Notes: generated from the sequence alone by a model not told the origin. 22,974 nucleotides of DNA from UBA7803 sp041686955 (GCA_041686955.1 JAWLCV010000063.1:1-22974); one strand, 5' to 3'; counted from the first letter of the stretch, positions 5,380-13,671 are shown. Numbers and translations: made by a program.

Positions 5380-6516
5380 TCAGTCCTGAACCAGGGCGCT
5401 CAGCCGCTCGGCGGCAGCGGCGAAATCCTCCATGAACCCCGCCACCACGGAGCGGACGGACTGCGCCGAGTTCATCAGCCCCACACCCTGCCCCACCCAG
5501 TAGGTGGCGAGCTGCCGGGCGCCGGGGTCGCCGGCCTCGGCCAGCTTGTCGATGGTGCGCAGGGCTGGCTCGCTCACCAGGCTCTGCAGCGGCATGGGCA
5601 GCGGCTCCGGCGCATCCGGCGCCTGCCACGCGTCGGTCCAGGCGGAGCGAAGCTGACGGGTGTACTTGCCGGTCCGGCTGCGCGAGCGCACCGTCTGGCG
5701 CGAGTTCGCCGCCAGCATCTTCTCCTTGACCACGGGGTTGGTCTCGGCCTCGGCGGTGGTCAGCCACACCGAGCCGGTCCAGGCTCCGGCGGCGCCCATG
5801 GCCATGCAGGCCGCCATCTGCCGGCCGGTGACGATGCCGCCCGCCGCCAGCACCGGAATGTCGCCGTAGGGCTCGAGCGCCTCGATGACCTCCGGCACCA
5901 GCACCAGGGTGGAAATCTCACCGCAATGGCCCCCCGCCTCGGTCCCCGACACCACGAGGATGTCGACGCCGGCCTCGGCGTGCTTCACCGCATGCTCTTT
6001 GGCACCGGTTAGGGCCGCCACCGCCACCCCTTCCTGCCGCGCGCGCTCGAGCATGATCTTCGGCGGCACGCCGAGGGCGTTGACGATGAGCTTGATGGGG
6101 TGGGAGAAGGCAACGTCGAGCACCGCGGCGGCGCCCCGCTCCCGCATGCCGGCGGCGAAGCTCTGTCCCACCGGGCGCGACCAGATGTCTTCCGTGGCGA
6201 TGCCGTGCTCCGCCAGGATGCGGTTGACGTAGGCCTTGTGCTCGGGCGGGATGCGGGCCTCGATCTCCTCCGGGGTCAGGACTCCCTCCTTGTCCTCCAT
6301 GCTGGTGGGCACGATCAGGTCCACGCCGTAGGGGGCGCCCTCCACGTGCTCGTCGATCCACTTCAGCTCGATCTCGAGGCTCTCCGGCGTGTGTCCGGCG
6401 GCCCCCAGCACGCCGAACCCGCCGGCCTTGCTCACCTCGGCCACCACGTCCCGGCAATGGCTGAACGCGAACAGGGGAAAGTCGATCCCCAGCATTTCGC
6501 AGACTCTGGTCTTCAT
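5380..6516 (-). CDS. NAD(P)H-dependent flavin oxidoreductase, nitronate monooxygenase family
   Basis: The 378-residue protein is a TIM-barrel FMN enzyme of the 2-nitropropane dioxygenase/nitronate monooxygenase superfamily. Diagnostic parts are the N-terminal GIDFPLFAFSHCRDVVAEVS, the phosphate-binding GTEAGGHCG (191-199), PVLAAGGIVTG (221-231) and a helix with MGAAGAWTGS. An insertion at about 60-130 distinguishes this subfamily from classical nitronate monooxygenases, so the physiological substrate is uncertain; acyl-CoA or enone reduction is possible. The start at 6516 is preferred over upstream in-frame codons because AGGAGGT (plus 6529-6523) lies directly before it and the family N-terminus begins there. 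It is divergent from the RND adaptor gene and precedes yqhA by 9 bp. Confidence 0.85.
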   Translation of the reverse strand: MKTRVCEMLGIDFPLFAFSHCRDVVAEVSKAGGFGVLGAAGHTPESLEIELKWIDEHVEGAPYGVDLIVPTSMEDKEGVLTPEEIEARIPPEHKAYVNRILAEHGIATEDIWSRPVGQSFAAGMRERGAAAVLDVAFSHPIKLIVNALGVPPKIMLERARQEGVAVAALTGAKEHAVKHAEAGVDILVVSGTEAGGHCGEISTLVLVPEVIEALEPYGDIPVLAAGGIVTGRQMAACMAMGAAGAWTGSVWLTTAEAETNPVVKEKMLAANSRQTVRSRSRTGKYTRQLRSAWTDAWQAPDAPEPLPMPLQSLVSEPALRTIDKLAEAGDPGARQLATYWVGQGVGLMNSAQSVRSVVAGFMEDFAAAAERLSALVQD

Positions 6517-6522
6517 CCCGAT

Positions 6523-6529
6523 ACCTCCT
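6523..6529 (-). promoter_or_regulatory. Shine-Dalgarno fixing the flavin oxidoreductase start
   Basis: Minus-strand AGGAGGT lies six bases before the ATG at 6516. It rules out the longer in-frame start near 6633, which would place this site inside the coding sequence and add a segment unlike the family. Confidence 0.8.
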
Positions 6530-6562
6530 GAAACCGCCCTTCCGGGCGCGGAACCGGCTTGG

Positions 6563-6568
6563 ACTATA
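6563..6568 (-). promoter_or_regulatory. Possible -10 element for the flavin oxidoreductase-yqhA operon
   Basis: Minus-strand TATAGT (plus 6568-6563) matches the -10 consensus at five of six positions and lies about 47 bp before the start codon. No convincing -35 is seen at 16-18 bp, so the call is weak. Confidence 0.35.
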
Positions 6569-6650
6569 GCGGCGGCGCCGGGGCGAGACCACCCTCGCCG
6601 GTCCAGGCACGTCATTTGCCTGCTCACGGCCAATCCCAGAACATGGCTAC

Positions 6651-7781
6651 ATGTCCAGTCACATGCCTGTGCACCCTTTCCCGCGCGGCCGGCGGATGGC
6701 GGCGCTCGCGCTCCTCTTGCTCGGCGCCTGCGGCGGCGAGGCCGGTCCGGACGACGCCGCCGAGCCGCCGGTGCGGGTACGCGTGGCCGAGGTGCGGGAG
6801 CAGACGCTGATGGAGACGGTCCGCGGCATCGGCACGCTGCGCGCCCTGCAGACCGTGGAGCTGCGCCCGGAGATCTCGGGCCGGGTGACCCGCATCGCCT
6901 TCGAGGAAGGGGGGCACGTCGAACGCGGCGCGCTGCTGTTCGAGCTCGATACCCGCAAGCTCGCCCAGGAGCTCCAGGCCCGCCAGGCGGCGCTGGAGGC
7001 AGCCGAGGCGCGTCAGCACAACGCCGAACGGGAGCTGGCCCGGGTGGAGCGGCTGTTCGAGCAGCAGGTGGCCACCGAGGACACCCGCGACCAGGCCGCC
7101 ACCGACCTGCGTGCCGCCCGGGCCGAGGTGAACCGGCTGCGCTCGGAGGTGAGCCTGGCCCGGGAGCGCCTGGCGGACGCCCGCATTCACGCGCCGTTCG
7201 ACGGCAGCATCGCCGAGGCGCTGGTGGATGAAGGGGACTACGTCCAGGCCGGGGCGCTGCTGACCACGCTGTATCGCGCCGATCAGCTCGAGATCGACTT
7301 CACCCTGCCGGAGCGCCACATGGGGCGGATCGAGCCGGGGCAGCCTGTGGAGCTTGCGGTGACCGCCTATCCGGACCGCACCTTCTCCGCCACCACCACC
7401 TTCGTGAGCCCCAGCGTCAGCGAGCGCTCCCGGGACATTCTGGTCAAGGCCCGCCTCGACAACCCCAATGAGCTCTTGAAACCCGGAACGTTCGCTACGG
7501 CGCTGCTCACGGTGGGACGGCGCCAGGCGCTGGTGATTCCCGAGGAGGCGCTGGTGCCCACCCGACAGGGCTACATCGTCTTCGTGGTGGGCGAAGACGG
7601 CCGCGCGCAGACCCGGCGCGTGAGCATCGGCTTGCGCAATCCGGGCCTGGTGCAGATCACGGAGGGGCTGCGACGCGGCGAGCGGGTCGTTCGCACCGGC
7701 CACCTGCGGCTCGCCGACGGCTCGCCGGTGGAGGTCGTGGCGGAGCGGGAAGCGCCGCCGGCCGAGGCCGCTGCCACATGA
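6651..7781 (+). CDS. RND efflux periplasmic adaptor lipoprotein (MFP)
   Basis: The 376-residue membrane fusion protein links an RND pump to an outer-membrane channel. A signal peptide ends in the lipobox LLGAC with C27 as the lipidated residue. After it come the first half of a lipoyl domain (about 65-100; ELRPEISGRV), an alpha-helical hairpin rich in Glu, Arg and Ala (about 101-175), the second lipoyl half (178-210; ARIHAPFDGSIAEA), a beta-barrel (211-290) and a membrane-proximal domain (about 291-363). ATG 6651 has no clear Shine-Dalgarno; M5 (6663) would also give a good lipoprotein signal. Its stop overlaps the start of the pump gene by 4 bp (ATGA), so the pair is translationally coupled. 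No outer-membrane TolC-type gene follows. Confidence 0.93.
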   Translation: MSSHMPVHPFPRGRRMAALALLLLGACGGEAGPDDAAEPPVRVRVAEVREQTLMETVRGIGTLRALQTVELRPEISGRVTRIAFEEGGHVERGALLFELDTRKLAQELQARQAALEAAEARQHNAERELARVERLFEQQVATEDTRDQAATDLRAARAEVNRLRSEVSLARERLADARIHAPFDGSIAEALVDEGDYVQAGALLTTLYRADQLEIDFTLPERHMGRIEPGQPVELAVTAYPDRTFSATTTFVSPSVSERSRDILVKARLDNPNELLKPGTFATALLTVGRRQALVIPEEALVPTRQGYIVFVVGEDGRAQTRRVSIGLRNPGLVQITEGLRRGERVVRTGHLRLADGSPVEVVAEREAPPAEAAAT

Positions 7782-10700
7782 TCTGGAACTTCTGCATCCG
7801 CCGGCCGGTGCTCACCTCGGTGATCTGGATCGCCGTTGCCATCTTCGGCATCTACGGGTTCAACCAGCTCCCCGTTCGGGAAGAGCCGGACGTGGATTTC
7901 CCCGTGGTGAGCGTGAACGTGGTGCTGCTGGGCGCCGAGCCCGAAGTCCTGGAAACCGAGGTCATCGAGCCCCTGGAGGAGGAGATCAACACCATCGAAG
8001 GGCTGAAGGAGCTTCGCTCCACCGCCCGCGAGCAGGTGGCGACGGTCACCGCGGAGTTCGAGCTGTGGCGCGACATCGACGTGGCGGCCCAGGACGTCCG
8101 CGACCGGGTGATGCGCGCCCGGCGCCAGCTCCCGGACGAGATCGAGGAGCCCATCGTCCAGAAGCTCGACCCGGACGCCCAGGCCATCATGTGGATCTCG
8201 CTCATCGGCGACGAGCGCTGGAACACCATCCGCATGTCGGAATACGCCGACAACGAGATCGAGGAGCGCCTGGCCGGAGTCCGCGGCGTGGGCCAGGTGA
8301 TCATCGGCGGCGAACGCTCCTACGCCGTGCGGGTGCGCATCGACCCGGCCCGGCTGGCCGCTCACCACCTGACCGTCCAGGACGTGGTGGACACCATCCA
8401 GCGCAACAACATCGACATTCCCTCGGGGCGCATCGAGAGCCTGGCGCGGGAGTTCCTGGTGAAGACCCGGGGCCAGTTCGACGCCGCCGAGCCCATCAAC
8501 GATCTCATCATCACCTTCACCGACGAAGGCCCGGTGCGGATCCGGGACGTGGGCGAGGCGGTGGACGGCGTCGAGAACGACCGGCAGCTCGCCCGCTTCG
8601 CCGGCGAGCCCACGGTGGGACTCGGCGTCGTCAAGCAGAGCGACGCCAACGCGGTGGCGCTTTCCGATGCGGTGCGAGCGCGCATGGCCACCATTGCCCA
8701 GAGCTTTCCCCCGGGGCTCTCCTACGTGATCGCCACCGACGACACCGAGTTCGTAGCGGAGAACATCGCGGACCTGCAGATGACCATCGTTCTGGCCACG
8801 GTGCTCGTGGTGCTGGTGGTGCTGACCTTTCTGCGAACCCTGAGCGGCACCATCACGGTGGCGCTGGCCATCCCCACCTCGCTGGCGGCCGGGTTCGCTC
8901 TGATCTACGCGCTGGGCTTCACCCTCAACGTTCTGTCGATGCTCGCCTTCATCCTGGTCATCGGCATCGTCGTGGACGACGCCATCGTGGTGCTGGAGTC
9001 GAGCTATCGGCACGTCGAAGCCGGCGCCGAGCCCAAGCCCGCGGCGCGCACCGGCACCACCGAGGTCGCCTTCCCCGCCATCGCCAACAGCCTGTCTCTG
9101 GCGGCGGTGTTCATTCCCGTGGCTTTCACCGCCGGGATGATCGGCCGGTTCTTCTTCGAGTTCGGGGTCACCGTCACGGTCACCGTGCTCGCTTCCACGG
9201 CCGTGGCGCTCACCCTGACACCCATGCTGTGCTCCCGCTTCATCCGAGTGCCCAGCCAGCGGGGCCGTCTCTACCATGTCTCCGAGCGGGGCTTTCAGGG
9301 ACTCGAGCGCGGCTACGAGCGGCTGCTCGGCGCCGCCCTCCGGCATCGGCTCGTCACGGTGCTCATCGGCCTCGGCGCGCTCGCCGCGGGCGTCGCCGCG
9401 TTTCTGAACCTCTCCACCGAGTTCGCCCCCGAAGCGGACCGGGCGGACCTGATGATCTCGTTCGAGGTGCCCCAGGGGGCGACCCTGCGGGAAACGGACG
9501 AGTATGCCCGCGCCATCGAAGCCGTGCTGGCGGACACGCCGGAGGTACGCCACTGGTTCCAGGCCATCGCCCTGTCGGGAGCAGGCCCCGGCGAGGTGAA
9601 CCGCGGCATCGTCTTCACCAAGCTGACGCCGCGCCAGGAAAGGGACCGCCACCAGCAGGAGATCATGCAGGAGCTGCGCGGCCGGCTCGACGCCATCCCC
9701 ATGGGGCGCGCGTTCGTGGTCTCGGGCGGCGGCGGGCCCGGCGGTGGCGGCGCGCCGCTCCAGGTGGTGCTGCAGCACAGCGATCTGGACGAGCTGGCGG
9801 GCCAGCAGGAGCGGCTGATGCGCTGGATGGAGAGCCAGCCAGAGTTCGTCGGCGTGGATTCCGATCTGGAGGTGAACGCGCCCCGGGTCGAGATCGAGAT
9901 CAACCGCGACAAGGCCTCGGAGAGCGGTGTCAGCGTGGCGGACATCTCCAACACCCTGCGCTACATGCTCGGCGAGCCGGAGATCTCGCAGATCGAGCGC
10001 GGCAACGAGCGCTACGACGTGATCACCCAGGTCAGCAGCCGCGGCGGCATGGTGCCCTCCATGCTCGCCGACCTCTACGTGCGCTCCGGCGCCGGCGAGC
10101 TGGTGGCGCTGGGCAATCTGGTGGACGTGGAGGAATCCGTGGGGCCGAGCGCCGTCCATCACTTCAACCGTCAGCGCTCCGCCACCATATCGGCTTCCAG
10201 CCCGCCCGGGGTGGCGCTGGGCGATGCGGTGGCCAAGGTGGAACGCTTCATCAACCGGGAAATGCCGCCGGAGCTCGACTTCGAAGTGGCCGGCATGGCG
10301 CAGAACTTTCAGGAATCCTTCTACTACCTCACCATCGCGCTGATCATGTCGGTGGTGTTCATCTACCTGGTGCTGGCGGCGCAGTTCGAGTCCCTGCTGC
10401 ATCCCCTCACCATCCTCATGTCGCTGCCGCTGGCCACCGCCGGCGCGTTCGGCTCGCTGTGGCTGCTGGACATGACCTTCAGCGTTTTCGCCTTCATCGG
10501 CCTCATCATGCTCATGGGGCTCGTGACGAAGAACGCCATCCTGCTGGTGGACTACACCCTGGTTCTCGAAGCCCGGGGCCGCGCCACCCTGGACGCCGCC
10601 CGGGAGGCGGCCCAGGTGCGCTTCCGTCCCGTGCTGATGACCGCCAGCTCCACCATGCTCGGCATGCTGCCCATCGCCCTCGGCTTCGGCGCGGGCGGCG

Positions 10701-10876
10701 AATCCCGCTCGCCGCTCGGGGTCTCGGTGGCGGTGGGCGTCGCCTCCTCGTCGCTGCTCACCCTGGTGGTGATCCCGGTGGTGTTCACCCTGTTCGACGA
10801 TCTGCGCCGGAACCTCAGCCGTGTCCGCGCGCGCATGACCCGCAAAGCCACCGCCGCCGGAGAATCTGCATCGTGA
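7778..10876 (+). CDS. RND efflux pump, HAE-1/AcrB family
   Basis: The 1032-residue inner-membrane pump exports hydrophobic compounds in exchange for protons. The N-terminus (IRRPVLTSVIWIAVAIFGIY) is the first membrane helix, followed by a large periplasmic porter domain (about 35-330), six helices, a second porter domain and the last helices. The proton relay is intact: D400 and D401 in VVDDAIVVLE and K918 in GLVTKNAILLVDY, matching AcrB D407, D408 and K940. A Gly-rich loop (SGGGGPGGGGAP, about 648-659) lies in the second porter domain. The gene overlaps the adaptor gene by 4 bp at its start and the PII-like gene by 4 bp at its end, making a three-gene operon. The set is not a metal-exporting HME type by motif; the precise substrate is unknown. 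Confidence 0.95.
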   Translation: MIWNFCIRRPVLTSVIWIAVAIFGIYGFNQLPVREEPDVDFPVVSVNVVLLGAEPEVLETEVIEPLEEEINTIEGLKELRSTAREQVATVTAEFELWRDIDVAAQDVRDRVMRARRQLPDEIEEPIVQKLDPDAQAIMWISLIGDERWNTIRMSEYADNEIEERLAGVRGVGQVIIGGERSYAVRVRIDPARLAAHHLTVQDVVDTIQRNNIDIPSGRIESLAREFLVKTRGQFDAAEPINDLIITFTDEGPVRIRDVGEAVDGVENDRQLARFAGEPTVGLGVVKQSDANAVALSDAVRARMATIAQSFPPGLSYVIATDDTEFVAENIADLQMTIVLATVLVVLVVLTFLRTLSGTITVALAIPTSLAAGFALIYALGFTLNVLSMLAFILVIGIVVDDAIVVLESSYRHVEAGAEPKPAARTGTTEVAFPAIANSLSLAAVFIPVAFTAGMIGRFFFEFGVTVTVTVLASTAVALTLTPMLCSRFIRVPSQRGRLYHVSERGFQGLERGYERLLGAALRHRLVTVLIGLGALAAGVAAFLNLSTEFAPEADRADLMISFEVPQGATLRETDEYARAIEAVLADTPEVRHWFQAIALSGAGPGEVNRGIVFTKLTPRQERDRHQQEIMQELRGRLDAIPMGRAFVVSGGGGPGGGGAPLQVVLQHSDLDELAGQQERLMRWMESQPEFVGVDSDLEVNAPRVEIEINRDKASESGVSVADISNTLRYMLGEPEISQIERGNERYDVITQVSSRGGMVPSMLADLYVRSGAGELVALGNLVDVEESVGPSAVHHFNRQRSATISASSPPGVALGDAVAKVERFINREMPPELDFEVAGMAQNFQESFYYLTIALIMSVVFIYLVLAAQFESLLHPLTILMSLPLATAGAFGSLWLLDMTFSVFAFIGLIMLMGLVTKNAILLVDYTLVLEARGRATLDAAREAAQVRFRPVLMTASSTMLGMLPIALGFGAGGESRSPLGVSVAVGVASSSLLTLVVIPVVFTLFDDLRRNLSRVRARMTRKATAAGESAS

Positions 10877-11166
10877 AGCTGGTGATGGTGAGCGTGCATT
10901 TCGAGTACACCGACGTCATCGAGGAAATCATCGAGCGGCACGACGTGCAGCACTACCTGGTGTACCCGCGCATCGAAGGCCGCGACAGCGAAGGCTTCCA
11001 CGAAGGCTCCCAGGTGCATCCCGGCAACCTGGCGGCCCTGCACGTACGGGTGGACGACGACGCCGTGGACGCCCTGCTCGACGACCTGCAGGCCTTCCGG
11101 GTGGAGAAGAAGGCCCATAATCACCTGGAAGCGGTGGTGGTGAATGTGGAGCGGTGGATGGGGTGA
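10873..11166 (+). CDS. PII-like RND transporter-associated protein (PG0541 type)
   Basis: The 97-residue cytoplasmic protein begins at GTG 10873, overlapping the pump stop codon (GTGA). It has the beta-alpha-beta pattern of a ferredoxin-like PII fold: MKLVMVSVHF, helix to about residue 24, strand VQHYLVYP, a polar loop (34-50), strand LAALHVRV, helix with DDDAVDALLDDLQAF, and final strand LEAVVVNVE. Small PII-like proteins of this kind often follow RND pump genes (PG0541 family), where they probably regulate the transporter, as PII proteins regulate AmtB. The canonical PII T-loop tyrosine context is not present, so uridylylation is unlikely. It is unusually rich in histidine (H9, H23, H27, H43, H49, H57, H82, H84), which could allow metal binding. 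Family assignment is by context and fold pattern, so moderate. Confidence 0.75.
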   Translation: MKLVMVSVHFEYTDVIEEIIERHDVQHYLVYPRIEGRDSEGFHEGSQVHPGNLAALHVRVDDDAVDALLDDLQAFRVEKKAHNHLEAVVVNVERWMG

Positions 11167-11177
11167 GGTCGCTTTCT

Positions 11178-11201
11178 GCTATCCGCTGTCCGCTATCCGC
11201 T
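11178..11201 (+). repeat. Heptanucleotide repeat array, left arm of inverted pair
   Basis: Three heptamers GCTATCC, GCTGTCC and GCTATCC (11178-11198) plus a partial unit lie 11 bp after the PII-like gene. The reverse complement of this 24-bp arm matches 11281-11304 at 23 of 24 positions, across a 79-bp spacer. Confidence 0.9.
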
Positions 11202-11280
11202 GGATGCGCGTCGCAAGATTGAGGCGTTCTTGCTGCACACCAAATTAGAGGAATCGGTTCAGGTTCGCGTCGTCGCCTCT

Positions 11281-11316
11281 AGCGGATAGCGGACAGCGGA
11301 CAGCGGACAGCGGACT
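11281..11316 (+). repeat. Heptanucleotide repeat array, right arm of inverted pair
   Basis: Five heptamers in tandem (GCGGATA, three GCGGACA, GCGGACT; 11282-11316) are the reverse complement of the unit in the left arm. The pair could fold into a 24-bp stem in RNA or DNA. The spacer is less GC-rich than its surroundings and contains no gene that I can see. Confidence 0.9.
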
Positions 11317-11352
11317 AGCAATTCGCGATCCCCACGCCCAATCCTGTATCCT

Positions 11353-11378
11353 CTCTTTGCGCTCGCTCTTTGCGCTCG
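11353..11378 (+). repeat. 13-bp direct duplication before the BCCT gene
   Basis: CTCTTTGCGCTCG occurs twice back to back (11353-11365 and 11366-11378), ending just before the CCGGAGG ribosome-binding site of the BCCT gene. It would lie in the leader of that mRNA. Confidence 0.9.
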
Positions 11379-11391
11379 CTCCGGAGGAACC

Positions 11392-13017
11392 ATGCTCGAA
11401 CGACTGTCGGACCGGCTCGGTCTGAACGCGATTCCGCAGATATTCTTCGCCTCGGCGGCCATTGCGGCGCTGTTCGTCGCCTTCGCCATTCCGTTTCACG
11501 GCGAGTTTTCCGCGTTTTTCGGCGCCATCACCGGCTTCACGGTGGCGTATTTCGGCTGGTTCTACATTCTCAGCGTCACGGGGCTTCTAGGCTTTCTCGT
11601 CTGGGTGGCGCTGTCGCGCTACGGCCAGATCCGCTTGAGCGCCGATCACGAGGCGCCCGAGTACGGCACCCTGACCTGGTTCGCCATGCTGTTCGCCGCC
11701 GGCATCGGCACCATTCTCATGTTCTGGGGCGTGGCGGAACCCATGTCCCACTTCGCCAACCCACCGCTGGTGGACGTGGAGGCGGGCACGCCGGAGGCCG
11801 CTGAGCTGGCCATGACCATCGCGCTGTACCACTTCGGTCTGCACACCTGGACCATCTTCACGCTGCCCGCTCTGGCCATCGGCTATTTCTCCTATCGCCA
11901 CGGACTGCCCATGCGCATCAGCAGCATCTTCTACACGGTGCTGGGCGAGAAGATCTACGGTCCGTGGGGCTGGGCCATCGACATCGTCGCGGTGCTGGGA
12001 ACGTTGTTCGGCGTGGCGGTATCGGTGGGGCTCGGCACCCTGCAGCTCAACAGCGGGCTCCATTACCTGGTGGATCTGCCCAAGGGCGCGGGGTGGCAGA
12101 TCGCCATCGTCGCCGTGATCACTGCGGTGGCCACCGTGTCCGTGGCCCTCGGGCTCGACCGCGGCATAAAGCGGCTGTCGGAGTTCAACATCGTCATCGC
12201 CCTCATGATCCTGCTGTTCGTGTGGCTGGCGGGGCCGACCCTGTTCGTCACCGCCGGGATGGTGCAGAACCTGGGCGAATACCTGCAGAACCTGCCCTGG
12301 CTCGCTTTCTGGACGGAGACCTATCAGGGGACTCACTGGCAGCGAAGCTGGACGGTGTTCTACTGGGCCTGGACCATCTCCTGGGCGCCGTTCGTCGGCA
12401 TCTTCATCGCCCGCATCTCCAAGGGGCGCACCATCCGCCAGTTCGTCGGCGGAGCGCTCGGGGCGCCGCTCCTCTTCACCCTGGTGTGGTTCTCCGTGTT
12501 CGGGCTGGCCGCCATCGATCTGGAGCTGAACAACGGCGTGGCACTGGCGGCGCAGGTGGAGGCGGACGTCTCGGTGGCGCTGTTCTCGTTCCTCGAGAAC
12601 TACCCGCTCGCCACCATCACCTCTCTGCTCAGCGTGCTCATCATCGTCATCTTTCTCACCACGTCCGCGGATTCCGCGGCGCTGGTCATCGACCTGCTGT
12701 CCCGTCACGCCGACAAGCCGTCCCACACGGGCCAGCGGGTGTTCTGGACCCTGCTCACCGGCACCATCGCCGGCACCCTGCTGCTGGGCGGCGGGCTGAA
12801 CGCCCTGCAGAACGTGATCACCACCCTGGGCTTTCCGTTCTGCGTGCTGCTGGTGTTCATGGCCGTGGCGCTGACCCGGGCGCTGCATGCCGACTACCTG
12901 GGTTATACGCTGGAGGACCTGGCTGCGGGCCGCGCGCCCCATCTCGATCCCATGGGTTCCGACACCGAGAAGACCGTGGACGGAGCGAGACCTCCAGAGC
13001 GTCCCAGACGCCGCTGA
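11392..13017 (+). CDS. BCCT family transporter (betaine/choline/carnitine type)
   Basis: The 541-residue protein has about 12 membrane helices and the BCCT signature at 320-349, including YWAWTISWAPFVGIFIARIS and KGRTIR. It should import a quaternary ammonium or related osmolyte such as glycine betaine across the inner membrane. ATG 11392 follows GGAGG at optimal spacing. The C-terminal tail after the last helix is only about 40 residues and polar. Two motif positions are unusual compared with BetP: the segment FAAGIGTILMFWGVAEP (101-117) has GIGTI where Na+-coupled carriers have GMGIG, and T328 stands where BetP has W374. The coupling ion and substrate are therefore open. The genes around it are consistent with salt or osmotic adaptation. 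Confidence 0.92.
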   Translation: MLERLSDRLGLNAIPQIFFASAAIAALFVAFAIPFHGEFSAFFGAITGFTVAYFGWFYILSVTGLLGFLVWVALSRYGQIRLSADHEAPEYGTLTWFAMLFAAGIGTILMFWGVAEPMSHFANPPLVDVEAGTPEAAELAMTIALYHFGLHTWTIFTLPALAIGYFSYRHGLPMRISSIFYTVLGEKIYGPWGWAIDIVAVLGTLFGVAVSVGLGTLQLNSGLHYLVDLPKGAGWQIAIVAVITAVATVSVALGLDRGIKRLSEFNIVIALMILLFVWLAGPTLFVTAGMVQNLGEYLQNLPWLAFWTETYQGTHWQRSWTVFYWAWTISWAPFVGIFIARISKGRTIRQFVGGALGAPLLFTLVWFSVFGLAAIDLELNNGVALAAQVEADVSVALFSFLENYPLATITSLLSVLIIVIFLTTSADSAALVIDLLSRHADKPSHTGQRVFWTLLTGTIAGTLLLGGGLNALQNVITTLGFPFCVLLVFMAVALTRALHADYLGYTLEDLAAGRAPHLDPMGSDTEKTVDGARPPERPRRR

Positions 13018-13098
13018 GCCGCCGGCCCGTTGTGAGAGATCATCGCGAAGGGCCGTGGTTTCGGTTAAGTTGTCGCGGTCGTTTCGCAGGGACACGCC

Positions 13099-13671
13099 AT
13101 GAACGGTGCAAACCCGCGCTCGCGGTGGCAGTTCTTCCAAGCGTTCCTCAAGTCGCCCCGCGTGGTGGCTTCCATGGTGCCGAGCTCGCACTTCCTCGAG
13201 CGGCACGTGGTGGAGGCAGCCCGGCTGGAATCCGCCGCCGCCGTGGTGGAGCTCGGTGCGGGCACGGGGGGCACCACCCGGGCGCTACTCGACGCCCTGG
13301 GAGACGACGCCCGGCTCTTGGTCATCGAGCGCACTGCAGCGTTCATTCCGGGGCTCCGGAGCATCGACGACCCGCGCCTGGAGATCATCCAAGGCTGCGC
13401 CAGTGACATCCGCGCGGAGACCGGCAAGCGCGGCGTCGCCCGCGTCGATGCCGTCGTCTCCGGGGTTCCGTTCTCCAGCCTGCCGCCGGCGCTGGCCCGC
13501 ACCGTGGTGAACGAAATACATGCGTGTCTGTCGCCCGGCGGGCGGTTCGTGGCGTATCAGGTCACCGATCGGGTGGCCGAGTACGCGCGTCCCGTGTTCG
13601 GGGCACCTCGGGTCGAGCACGAGATTCTGAACCTGCCGCCGCTGCGGATCTTCACCTGGACCAGGCCCTAG
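13099..13671 (+). CDS. Class I SAM-dependent methyltransferase, PmtA-like
   Basis: The 190-residue cytosolic protein has the SAM-binding motif VVELGAGTGGTTRALL (about 49-64) and an acidic strand end LLVIER (73-78). A post-motif segment SGVPFSSLPPALA (121-133) is typical of phospholipid N-methyltransferases (PmtA) and rRNA dimethylase-like enzymes. The N-terminus FFQAFLKSPRVVASMVPSS also matches that group. PmtA enzymes methylate phosphatidylethanolamine towards phosphatidylcholine at the membrane surface; that specific role is inferred. AGGGA precedes the ATG at suitable spacing. It lies 81 bp downstream of the BCCT gene on the same strand, an interesting neighbour because choline compounds link both, but a shared transcript is not shown. 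Confidence 0.8.
   Translation: MNGANPRSRWQFFQAFLKSPRVVASMVPSSHFLERHVVEAARLESAAAVVELGAGTGGTTRALLDALGDDARLLVIERTAAFIPGLRSIDDPRLEIIQGCASDIRAETGKRGVARVDAVVSGVPFSSLPPALARTVVNEIHACLSPGGRFVAYQVTDRVAEYARPVFGAPRVEHEILNLPPLRIFTWTRP

Noticed and set aside
4840..6012. Long plus-strand open frame over yqhA and the flavin oxidoreductase, just after the FNR site
   Set aside because: I considered an FNR-driven antisense gene or RNA. The peptide is low-complexity shadow sequence, and no -10 element stands at the needed distance on the plus side.
6616..6644. TTGCCT and GAACAT, 17 bp apart, as promoter of the RND adaptor gene
   Set aside because: The -10 matches at only three positions and would put the transcript start on the first codon itself.
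7571..10402. A 943-codon open frame antisense to the RND pump gene
   Set aside because: It is a high-GC shadow: composition is rich in His, Gly, Asp and Arg with no recognisable domain, and the opposite strand encodes a complete pump with all proton-relay residues.
11178..11316. Repeat arrays as a CRISPR array
   Set aside because: Units are 7 bp, contiguous and inverted; there are no spacers of uniform length and no cas genes.
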